Origin: Mesostigma viride
Taxonomy: Eukaryota; Streptophyta; Mesostigmatophyceae; Mesostigmatales; Mesostigmataceae
NCBI GenBank assembly: GCA_009746045.1
Contig: RPFO01001707.1
Coordinates: 1-31,319 of the forward strand
DNA: 31,319 nucleotides
Reading direction: 5' to 3'
A program made the position numbers and the translations under genes. Of this stretch, positions 23,233-31,319 are shown piece by piece. The notes beneath the pieces are model-generated. The model saw nothing but the letters and a program-made list of their open reading frames with translations, was not told where the DNA came from and did no database searches. Positions within the stretch are counted from its first letter, which is position 1, and every line of letters starts with the position of its first letter.

Positions 23233-24958
23233 ACGCCCCACCCCTCCATCGGCACAGCCAGCCTTGTGAGTCTACCCTTAACAACAAGGCTGGTAGGACG
23301 ACACGCCTGAGCAGCATATGTCATGCCTATCTCAGGCTAATAATGTGTGATTTTGTGCCAACAACCAAGTTGTTCCACCCAACAACACATTATAAACCCT
23401 CTTCCAAAATGCCCAACAAGCCGGACACGTGGAGGACCACACACGCAGTATATAAAGAGAAAATAAGCTGACTTTTTATCCAGCCAACCTGTGGCTAGCT
23501 GCTCTGGTTAGCATGACAAATGCTAACATTTACTCAGTGGGAAAGGTGAAGAGACCATTGGAACAGCCTACCTGACGCATGTGCCACCAAAGCATTGTGT
23601 CCCGCAAAATGCACACTGCCTCCTTTCTAACAAGCACGAGCCGCTCTCTTTAGGAGACAGGTGCCAGCTCGTCAGTGTCTGGGGAAAATGATGCCGCTGC
23701 TTAGGAAGACCGCGTGAATTTCCTCGAACACAACTGTCTATAAAGCAAAAGAAATTTCAGAGAAGCATGGAAATAAAAGCATTACACCTTCCCGACAGGT
23801 TGCGGGCCACGCGCTGCAGAAAGCCAGCCACGTCACAGACGATTAACTAGCTAAAAGACACCCAGGAATCCAGCGATGCAGCGCCAGGACCCGCAACTTT
23901 CTGGCTGCATCTGGCCGGAAAGAAGGCAAAAAGCTTACGCTCAACGAGGTAAGAAAGCAGGAAAACGCAAGCTTAAGACGTTTAACACAAGAACGTACCA
24001 TAACGGGCATTTATTCGTGCCCAGGCGCACAAGAAAGTCCACCCTTTCATGGAGTGGTTGGGCAGTACGCATCGCGCAGGGCTAATGTTATCTTACCGCA
24101 AAATGACGGGAAAGGTAAAGATAGCAGCGGGAATTTTTACGGCTTTAGAAACATCATTAAACTAGCTTTCCTTACGACCATCAAAACTGGCAACAATCGA
24201 CAATCAACCCGGCAGGCATCCAATATACTTTATTCATCCCGACAGAAATTCAGGCCGGACCCCCCCTGCCGATGGCAAAGAAAAAAAGCCCGCGACATTA
24301 TAGATCGCAACCATCCCGCCATAAATTAGAATCAGTAACTAATTTTCTCCAACAATCGAGCATTTCTGCTTTCCGCGTGCCAGATTTGTCACGTTTCGTC
24401 TAAAGGCAGTCGCCATGGCCCCTACCGCAAGGGGTGCGCGCACCATGCCGACATAGCTTTTGGGCCTCAATTTGCACCGAAATTTGGTCCGTACCGTCCA
24501 GCTCAGTCGGATTATGTATGTGGATCGGCCGTGTTGGTTGCATACGCAGGTATATTAATTCTTGCATTCGCCCCGGACCTTCCCCAGGACAGGTCAGGAT
24601 ATAACAATAATTCTTGCATTCGCCCCCGCCCTTTCCTATGGCCTGGTCAGGTTTGGGCGCGACGCCACTAGCGCGGCGCCCGCGACAGAGTGGCCAGGCT
24701 CGAGCACGTTTTCTGGATCCCAAGCACCGGATTGGACACTGTCCGAGGACTGGACAGGAATTGGCTGACCAATCGGATGCTTGCTCGTCGTCTCCAAAAA
24801 CATATATAAAGAGCCAAATCGCGCGAACTACGCAAGGATCCTTTAAGCAGCGTTACTCTGCCGAAATGTCAACCTAGGCCGGTCAAGTGACGCCGAGGTG
24901 TTCACCGATAGTTCAGGTCAGCCACAGCGCGCCTTCGAATGTAGGCACGGTCGCATTT
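23233..24958 (+). repeat. Module B (right copy)
   Basis: Direct copy of 16839-18561 with one-base differences, such as an extra C in the run near 24265. A TATA-like TATATAAAG occurs at 23449. After the same T9 run the flank is non-satellite sequence (AGGAAATGTAG), so this copy probably shows the original edge of the block. Confidence 0.82.
24731..24811 (+). promoter_or_regulatory. CCAAT/TATA promoter-like cluster (second copy)
   Basis: Same arrangement as at 18335-18415, with the TATA-like box at 24803-24811. No downstream gene is visible in this copy either: the frame after it ends within a few codons and the sequence then becomes AT-rich. Confidence 0.38.
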
Positions 24959-25081
24959 TTTTTTAGGAAATGTAGAATTGTTGTCGACCAGCTACCAACG
25001 CCCGACCGGACCCATACAACGGAAACATCAAGGCGATGTGATGTAGGTGTGTCTGATATGTCATTAATACACAGAGCATCG

Positions 25082-25215
25082 TGAATATAATATATAATAT
25101 AAATTATATAATATACTATAATTAATATATAATTTTAATTTTATGTTAATTTTAATGTTATTTCATATAACATAATATAGCATAATATAATATAATATAA
25201 TATAATATTATATAA
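25082..25215. repeat. AT-only low-complexity tract
   Basis: TATAATA-type simple sequence with almost no G or C. It separates the composite repeat complex from the gene neighbourhood. It may be flexible or easily unwound DNA; no origin consensus can be asserted. Confidence 0.85.
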
Positions 25216-25545
25216 AGTAGTATATAAAAAATTAAAATGTAAAAGAAAAATATCTACCTTATTGGGGTTTAATGTTCCTTTCCAGTTCAGCATAAGTACA
25301 CTCTTGAGTGTGTGCAATGTTTGGTTATACGCCATTGTCTTAAAATAGCAACCAATGTAAACCTCCGTCCTAACCACATTTGGATACAATAAAGACATTG
25401 ATGCCTGACACATAGCATTCATTGCTTGAAATACCATGCATATTTTGTGTCAATGTTCTGCAGACCACAGCTTCAAGTGGGCATACTTCGCTTTCCTCAA
25501 TATAATGGCGACATGGCATTTGGTGAAAGTGGTGAGTGCCATGAA
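25216..25545. other. Spacer upstream of tandem palindrome units, no gene seen
   Basis: Moderately AT-rich sequence without credible coding frames. A short ATG-initiated stretch at 25505 runs into GTGAGT at 25532, which resembles a splice donor. The phase does not fit the acceptor at 26183, so I do not call an upstream exon. Confidence 0.4.
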
Positions 25546-26100
25546 GTTGCGCCGGCCGTCGTTATCCATGACGAACTGAATGGGTTTCGTGCAAATCAAG
25601 TTTTTTGTTTTGGTGTTCCAGTTGCGCCGGCCGGCGTTTCCAATGGTATCTTGCGCGCACTTGCAAAAGCTTGCACGCTTATCAACATTTTGTGTTGGTA
25701 AACATTTTATCACCTCTGGGATTTCCGCCTTCACTACCTGAGTTGCTTCTTTGTGGTTTTCAAATGCAACCGAGTTACGCCGGCCGTCGTTACTCATGAC
25801 AAATTGTAGGGGTTTTGTGCAAATCACTTTTGTATGGTTTATGTACATGCATCCAGTTGCGCCGGCCGGCGTTTCCAATGGTATCTTGCAGTTGCGCAAT
25901 CAGGCCCCATTACCAAAAGTGTGTTTGTACATCTTTTTTACACCTGAAGGATTTCTGCCTGCATATCCTGAGTTGCTTCTTAATGGTTTTTAATTGCGCC
26001 CGAGTTACGCCGGCCGTCGTTATTAATGACAAACTGTATGTGTTTCATAAAATCACTTTTGTATGGTTTACATGTATCCAGTTGCGCCGGCCGGCGTTAT
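25546..26100. repeat. 229-bp tandem units with paired GC palindromes
   Basis: Units start at 25546, 25774 and 26004 (the last partial). Each has two GC motifs about 75-82 bp apart: GTTRCGCCGGCCGTCGTT (25546, 25774, 26004) and GTTGCGCCGGCCGGCGTT (25621, 25856, 26081). The second contains the perfect 12-bp palindrome CGCCGGCCGGCG. Spacers share GTGCAAATCA, TTGTATGGTTTA and CTGAGTTGCTTCTT. The array lies just upstream of the first coding exon, possibly inside a 5' intron that ends at 26183. Confidence 0.8.
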
Positions 26101-26183
26101 TAATGACGCTTGTCGTTCTTGTTTGATGCCCATCGTTTTCGTCGTGTCTTTAATGGTGATTATTTATCATTACTCATCCTCAG

Positions 26184-27022
26184 GGCTTTCGGTGCCGCGG
26201 GATTAAGAGGCGAAAAAAATCAGCTGCCGTCTGACCAAAGTCTGATGGCGCGATCGGGGCGGGGGGCCGTTTCCGACGGTTCGCGTCCCTTGTCCAATGA
26301 CGACCGGGAGCCTGCACTTCGCGGTCTCTGGAGCGACAAGTACATCGAGAACAAGGGGTACAAAATTGCCAATGACATCTTTCCTATCATGGCGGAACGC
26401 GTGAAAGCAAACAACCACAGGACGCCAGAGATGAGCGCGGAGGTTCTGTCTTGCGCAGCTTCAAGACTAAATGCCATGGTGGCGGAGAGCAACGGCATTA
26501 AGAAGAGGAAGAACTGTGACGGCGGGCTTCCTGAAAATTGGGCGGAATCTCTTCGGGATAACATCAAGAAGGCTTTTGGCGACTTGGGAACATCTGAGAA
26601 GGATCGTGGGCTTAGGTGGGCCTTGTGTGGACTTGTTACGAAGGCAATGGAGGGCGTCCCGGACAGGATTGTGGAGCGCGCGTTCGGGATTGACAGGCGC
26701 TTTGTCGCAACTGTTCGGGGTCACAGGGATGGAATGGAAGAAGGGGAGGACGACCTTTTGATGAGTGCGCCAGAGAGGAGGAGGAGGAAAGACGAGCTTC
26801 CGACGGAAGTCATTGCCCTGATACAAGCGTGCTGGAGGGATGATAACTTGACGCGGGCGTCTCCGAACATGAAGGATGTTCATTGTGAATGGACCAGAAA
26901 GGATTACAAACATACACTAGCGTTTTCGGAGGGTGCGCGCTACTATACTGTCTCCAAGTCGAAGATTTACGAAGTGTTCATTTCCCGCCATCCGGAGTTG
27001 AAGCCACCGCGGCGGATGGACA
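26184..27022 (+). other. Exon 1 of the transposase-like gene
   Basis: Open in one frame from the candidate acceptor CTCATCCTCAG (ending 26183), with the first in-frame ATG at 26245. It encodes a mostly helical, charged N-terminal part, including LRGLWSDKYIENKGYK, and ends in SKSKIYEVFISRHPELK just before the G-run. The same frame continues to a stop at 27058-27060, but the downstream protein lies in a different frame. Confidence 0.6.
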
Positions 27023-29595
27023 GTAGGGAGGGGGGGGGGGGGAGGGAGAGGAGGGTGTGAGGGGGGGAAATCAGGTGATTTTGGAGACGGAGGCAGGGAT
27101 GTCAATGCTACGCACGAATCAGAAGAGCACAGTTCATGTGGGATACACTACTTTTTGCAAGCATATGCCCGCATGCGTCAAGGGGCGGTGGAAAATGCGG
27201 AACTTGTGCGCATGCCAGCACCACACTACCATGCAGTCCATGGTTGGGGGGTTGGCCAAATTTCGTGCAACTTTTCATGCCAGATGCGAGTGCGGACCTG
27301 AATGCCACGCGTGCGATCATGGTAGCCAGCTCGACGTGGGGTCGTCCGTGCCCACATGTTCCATTTTCAAAGCCACTCACACGACAGAGTGGGTGAACAA
27401 GTTTACTTGTGAGGTGGAGGGGATGAGGGAGGGGGGAGGTTCGAGGTCGTCTGTGGGGTCGTCGCGGCCGCAGGTTCAGCCTTTTCAGGGCGAACTTGAG
27501 GATCTGCCCATGCATGGGAGGGTGCTGGACGACGAGGAAGGGGTGCCCGATCATGACCTGGGCGAGGAGTTGGGGGTTTGCTCGATCCGGCGTAAGGCTT
27601 GTGTGTTGGGCACTTGCCTGGCTCCCAAGTGTGGAATTCGGAACTTCATGTTATGCGAACGGGAGGAGGCTTCCAACCACCTGATTTCATGGACCAGATA
27701 CGAGATGCAGGATGTGCCGCCGGGTGCGGTTCTTGGGCCAGAGGTAATTTTTAGTGGAGTGGTTGCGCCCCAAGGCGTTTCTTTTGCAATGTTTCCTGAA
27801 GTTCTTGGGCCAGAGGTAATTTTTAGTGGAGTGGTTGCGCCCCAAGGCGTTTCTTTTTCAATTTTTCCTGAGGTCCTGTCTTTTTTCTTTCTACAGGTCA
27901 TTGGTGGGTCGAAGTTGATGTCTTTTCTGTATGTGCACACTGCGCATATGCAGGACGACTGTGACGAGATCGCAAAGGCTGGTGGGCAGCGATTGACGCA
28001 AGTCGACGTCAAGTCCACACCAACGGAGCTAAAGGAGGCAATTGTGGACAAGTGGCCGGACTTCATCCAGCATTGCTTCAACGCGTGGTGGCAAGCGGAC
28101 GCCTCCAAGGAATGTCTCTCAAGGATGCGGGTGGGGGACCTTGTATGCCACACAGATTACGCCGAGAACTACCAGTCTTACACCTATCACAATCTCCAAG
28201 CACAGTATTGGCATCCAGTCACATTCGTCCTTATGCCCTGGATCGTGCGCTACTTGGATCCAGCGTCGGGAAAGGTCGTGAGAAGGGAGTTTCACTTCAT
28301 CGGACAGGGCGGAATGAAAAGGGACGGGCGGGCCCTCCGTTTTGCTATCCTCAAAATCCTGGCGACACTACGGTCAGAAGGGGTAGAGGTGAAGCGCTTC
28401 ATTGGGTGGTCGGACAATTGCTCCATGCAGTTCAAGTCAAGGAATGTGATCGCGGAAGTGGCCCGGCTGCTGACGGAGGATCCGCACCTGGAGTCATTTG
28501 AGTGGAATTACTTTGGGGAGCAGCACGGAAAGGGGGAGGTGGATGGAGCTGGTGGGACTGTGAAGTGCATGTTGAGGAGGTGGCACATCAGGGAAGAGAA
28601 CCAGGACAAACAGACGGCCGCCCAGTTGGTGGAGAATCTGGCGTCGGGGGCGGTGGGCGGGACCACAACGACCAGGCGTAACTTCTTCGAGTTCCCCGAG
28701 GTAATTAAGTGTACAGTCCTCGTTCAGGGAATAGTTACGCCGGCCGTCGTTTCTAGGGCGTTCTTGGAGTCCTGGCGATCAGGAGTGCTTAATAAAACAC
28801 AACTAGCTCGATGGTCTCGTAACTTCAACTTTCCCTTGTGCAAATCTTGTCTTCGACGCGCAGGTGCTTCCTTACAGCCCAGGGCGCGGCGAAATCAAAG
28901 GAGTGAAGAAGGCGCACTGGTGGCGCATGGACAAGTCGAATGTGACGCGCTTAATGCTGCGCCAGTATTCCTGCTATTGTGGCGGTGCGTGCGCCGAGGA
29001 AAGGTGGTGGGATTGTCGAAAGGAGTGGACCGACATGGACGGCTGGAATGTGGGAGGTGCTCGGATGAAGCTCCACAAACTGGGGGAGCCAGTGCAAAGG
29101 AACCCAAACGGACAAGGGGGGCACGCAGGGACGCGACTGAACAGACTACAGGCAGAGAGGACGATGATGGGAAGGAGACTGAAGCTGCGAGACATTTTTG
29201 CCGTCGAGTCCTACTCTGGTGATGAGTCCCACGATCCAGATCATCCATATTGGCTAGCGGAAGTCTTGCAGGAGCCTTATCAGGTGGCCGCTACTTTCGT
29301 GAGGCGAGTGGCCGACAGAAACGGCAAGGTCGATAGGGAGTTGTTCCGTAAGGGACAATGGGTGGTGGGGGTGCGCTACTGGGACAGATTTCCGGGTATG
29401 GCGACGATGTTCAAAATGGACGCCGATGCGCAAGCTGAACAGCCAAACTTGGTCAATTGCTACCTGTGCATGGACGCGGGGTTCGAACACACCATTGTTG
29501 TCAACCCAGCTAACAATCGCCAGGCCATCTTGACCATTCCGACAGACGTCGAGAAACGGCTCACGAACTTGGCCAAGAAGAGACCTGTTGAGTAG
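26245..29595 (+). CDS. DDE/RNase H-like transposase-type protein, multi-exon
   Basis: The proposed spliced model has exons 26245-27022, 27133-27743, 27897-28700 and 28864-29595, giving about 974 residues. All three junctions keep frame and use GT-AG. Key residues in the model are Asp550 in HTDYAENYQ, Asp636 in GWSDNCSMQFKSRN, and His673 and Asp679 in HGKGEVDGAGGTVK. This set resembles an acidic RNase H-fold core. A Cys-rich segment lies in exon 2 (TFCKHMPACV, LCACQHH, CECGPECHACDH) and another opens exon 4 (YSCYCGGACAEERWWDC). From memory, the same series (a Cys/His block, DFAENY-like, SDG..QYK, HGKG..DG.GG) marks a large, poorly described animal family, many members of which lie in mobile elements. 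Transposase function is inference. The start is uncertain: the frame is open upstream to 26184, where CTCATCCTCAG makes a good acceptor, so the true first exon may lie further left. The frame change near 27030-27060 may instead be a G-run error. No second gene or terminal repeats were identified. Confidence 0.65.
27023..27132 (+). other. Candidate intron 1 (or G-run frameshift)
   Basis: A GT at 27023 and an AG ending at 27132 would remove 110 bp, including the G12 run. They would join HPELK to HVGYTTFCKHMPACV in frame (phase 1). The acceptor lacks a good pyrimidine tract, which weakens the call. The alternative is a miscounted G-run at 27030-27042. Either way, the family pattern requires the two frames to be read as one protein. 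Confidence 0.4.
27729..27872 (+). repeat. 72-bp tandem duplication across the exon-intron boundary
   Basis: Copies at 27729-27800 and 27801-27872. Each contains the last exon bases (TTCTTGGGCCAGAG), a GTAATTT donor and a GTTGCGCCCCAAGGCGTTT motif. The second copy therefore offers an alternative donor at 27816, also in phase 0, which would add 24 residues. Confidence 0.85.
27744..27896 (+). other. Intron 2, GT-AG, phase 0
   Basis: Donor GAG|GTAATTTTT, acceptor TTTTTTCTTTCTACAG|GTC with a strong pyrimidine tract, length 153 bp. The length is a multiple of three with no stop, so retention would add 51 residues without breaking the frame. Family context favours removal, because the inserted residues are low-complexity and repetitive. 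Confidence 0.72.
28701..28863 (+). other. Intron 3, GT-AG, phase 0
   Basis: Donor GAG|GTAATTAAG and acceptor CTTCGACGCGCAG|GTG, 163 bp. It links FFEFPE to VLPYSPGRGEIKG and moves the reading frame from one register to another, so splicing is needed to reach the C-terminal exon. It carries GTTACGCCGGCCGTCGTT at 28734-28751, identical to motifs in the upstream tandem units. Confidence 0.75.
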
Positions 29596-30418
29596 GCCAG
29601 CTCGCCCGGGCTTGGTTGGACGAGGTGGACAGCCTTGAGAGCACGTGCTTCGTTGTGAGCACTTGCCTTTCAGCCGTGATTTGCAAACGAGTTCCTTGTC
29701 CTGAATTGTAAAGCTCGATTCATGCTCTTTTAAGGAAGTGTATAATATTATCCAGATCATGTATATATTTAGATCTAGACCTGAGTTCAAATAACATTTC
29801 TTAGAGGGCTGAGATGCGCGAGGTCCAGCATACATGTATATATCCATGGAGACATGTTACAAACTCAAATGTTTCATTGTACGTACCACTAGCTCGTCGA
29901 CGGGGGTATCCCATGTAATGTATGATTTATGAATTAATTAATCGCTTAATTGTACAATTTAAATGGATCATGAACTTGTCAAGTGGCCTAATTTGGTTTA
30001 TTTGGTTCATCATTTATTGATGTCAATCATTCTTAATTGAATCTCGAGCAATAGCAATCATGAAGCACATCCTAATCATGTGATTCGCATAATGAGAATA
30101 GGCAACAAGTGCTAAGTACTTTGAGGAATGCGGGGTTGGTCAGGTTATTATAGAGCTAGAGCTACAAACGGCACATATATTGCAAACTTTGCGCTCCAGG
30201 CATGGAATTTCAAAAGTACCAAAATTGGAGCAGTAGATGTTGGGGACGCCCCGGGCAGCCTCCTGGTTTGTCTGTAATATGGAGGCAGATGGTACGCAAG
30301 GATAGATGGCAGTAGTGATGAAGGATCTACCACCCCCAAGCCTGTGGGGGCTCCGCGTGTGACCAAGTATGCATTCATTAGCGATTCGGGCCGCGGTGCC
30401 ACACCCTGTAACTAGACC
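29596..30418. other. 3' flank, no gene seen
   Basis: AT-rich sequence after the TAG stop at 29593-29595. It contains TATAATATTATCC and TGTATATATT stretches but no clear conserved polyadenylation hexamer near the stop. The short minus-strand frame at 30148-30402 has no recognisable motif and is not called. Confidence 0.5.
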
Positions 30419-30714
30419 CTAGATAGCTTACACCATCCATTCCATCCCATGTTCCCTCCCACTGAGGACTTATGCTCACGTGACGCAGTCACGTGTCTAT
30501 TAATTAATAAATTAATTTACTAACGTTAGTCCACAGCCCCCTCTGCTAACGTAAGTGCCCTCCCCCCCTGTTATCGTTAATGCACCCCCCTTAAAAAAAT
30601 TAATTAAATTAAATTATAACATGCCTCCGTGGGGAGATCATGTAGCACATATTCCGTGATGGATGGGGTGGAGGAAGCCGCCTGATCGAACTATCCTAAC
30701 TCTAAGCTATCTAG
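30419..30714. repeat. Short inverted repeat bracketing AT-rich and GC-box region
   Basis: CTAGATAGCTTA at 30419-30430 is the exact reverse complement of TAAGCTATCTAG at 30703-30714. The bracketed DNA holds the CACGTGAC palindrome and inverted TAACGTTAG-type units. This could be a small foldback element, but the arms are only 12 bp. Confidence 0.4.
30477..30495. other. CACGTGAC-GCA-GTCACGTG hairpin / double G-box
   Basis: A perfect 8-bp inverted repeat with a 3-base loop, containing two CACGTG E-box/G-box cores. CACGTG is a known bHLH/bZIP target in plants and animals. Here there is no adjacent gene that would make regulation likely. Confidence 0.5.
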
Positions 30715-30790
30715 AAAATACTAACTACACTACTCATCTGGTTGTGGGATAGTCGGGCCTAGTTGTGGGATGTGTTCCTGGTCCAAATAT

Positions 30791-31206
30791 AAAGGGGCAC
30801 GGGCATTAGGATAGCAGAGGGGGCTGGGGAATACGTTTATCGGGGCACGGCATAACTTAGTGAAGGGGCACGGCGCTAGTTAGTGAAGGGGCACGGGCAC
30901 TAACGTAGCGAGGGCTGGGCACTAAACGTTAGTAAAGGACACGGGCACTAACGTAGCAGAGGGGCACGAGCACTTTAAAGTTTGTAAAGGGGCGCGGGCA
31001 CTCTACGTTAGCAGAGGGGCTGGGGAATACGTTAGTGAGGGGCACGGGCACTACGTTAGCAGAGGGGGGGGGAGGGGGGGGGGCACTAACGTTATAAAGG
31101 AGCACGGGCACCTAACGTTAGGCAGAGGGCACGAGCACTAGTTTATAAAGGGCGCGGAGCACTAACGTTAGCAGAGGGGGCTGGCGAATAACGTTGTGAA
31201 GGGGGG
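30791..31206 (+). repeat. TAACGTTA-type minisatellite, about 27 bp
   Basis: About 15 degenerate units built from GGGGCACGGGCACTAACG and TTAGCAGAGG or TTAGTGAAGG. The palindromic TAACGTTA core is variably damaged (CTACGTTAG, TTTATAAAG, ACTTTAAAGT). Related units in the opposite orientation occur at 30522-30600, so the repeat has an inverted partner across about 200 bp. Confidence 0.78.
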
Positions 31207-31209
31207 GGA

Positions 31210-31319
31210 TCTCCCGTCTTGGACTGCCATGCAGACAAGAACTGGCGGAGAGATTTGTTCAGGCGCATCACGCCCTCGACCCTGTGGCAAGCCCTCCCCC
31301 AAGCGAGGGAGGCGTTTTG
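31210..31319 (+). CDS. Possible 5' part of a coding segment, truncated by window end
   Basis: After the minisatellite, frame 1 is open to the window edge and reads with natural-looking composition (CHADKNWRRDLFRRITPSTL). There is no stop and no low-complexity bias over about 36 codons. No ATG is visible in this frame. It is too short to assign a family, and it may be an exon or chance. Confidence 0.2.

Larger units (their letters stand above)
18558..24448. repeat. Right arm of giant inverted repeat
   Basis: This is the reverse-complement partner of 3477-9375. It carries, in order, satellite in minus orientation, satellite in plus orientation, the AT-rich F module, the minisatellite M and most of module B. 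The inner end sits on a T9 run (18560-18568) that is also the end of the direct-repeat block 15841-18561. The arms therefore meet a rearrangement breakpoint at that run. Confidence 0.88.

Noticed and set aside
3477-24958. Complete autonomous giant transposon spanning the whole complex
   Set aside because: No integrase, helicase or replicase frame lies inside, and I could not find matching target duplications at the two outer ends.
25426-25993. Small proteins with a VAPAGVSNG-type motif upstream of the gene
   Set aside because: They are translations of the tandem GC palindrome units. Stops and shifts break them, and the same DNA motif sits inside introns.
26220-26913. Minus-strand frames overlapping the transposase-like exons
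   Set aside because: They are shadows of the plus-strand coding region with no motif of their own.
30148-30402. 84-codon minus-strand frame
   Set aside because: No motif, no neighbour and no repeat support. Composition and length are compatible with chance.

Overview
This is a repeat-dominated eukaryotic nuclear window. The evidence is long purine and hexanucleotide simple-sequence arrays, megasatellite-scale tandem arrays, GT-AG introns in the only convincing gene, TATA/CCAAT promoter-like blocks and very low gene density. There are no bacterial-style operons. The species cannot be read from the sequence. A repeat-rich multicellular eukaryote or alga fits, and a streptophyte alga is only a guess.

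Layout. Bases 1-1284 are simple-sequence DNA: GGGAGA/GGGA purine tracts around a 450-bp GTAAGC hexamer array. Bases 1329-2117 are a 366-bp tandem duplication. Bases 2292-2876 form one near-complete foldback element resembling a MITE. Bases 3477-24958 are a composite repeat complex built from four modules: B (complex sequence with TATA-like boxes), M (30-bp minisatellite), F (AT-rich, about 275 bp) and S (satellite of about 70-71-bp monomers). From left to right the order is B'-M'-F'-S(minus)-S(plus, about 9 kb with a 1846-bp higher-order repeat)-F-M-B-S(minus)-S(plus)-F-M-B. The left 5.9 kb (3477-9375) is an inverted copy of 18558-24448. Block 15841-18561 is a direct copy of 22184-24958, offset by about 6.35-6.4 kb.

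Bases 24959-26183 are AT-rich sequence followed by 229-bp tandem units carrying a GC palindrome. Bases 26184-29595 hold the one gene I can support. It is a multi-exon coding region of about 974 codons for an RNase H-fold/DDE-like transposase-type protein. It resembles a widespread but poorly described animal family with DYAENY, SDN.S.QFKSRN and HGKG..DG.GG.VK signatures. Its two clearest introns share a GC-rich quasi-palindromic motif with the tandem units upstream. Bases 29596-31319 are intergenic, with palindromes, a TAACGTTA-type minisatellite, and possibly the beginning of another coding segment at the very end.

The gene and the satellite complex show no obvious functional link. The striking content is structural: nested inversions, a junction with 11 bp of shared sequence, abrupt changes in arm identity, and a repeated palindromic motif inside introns.
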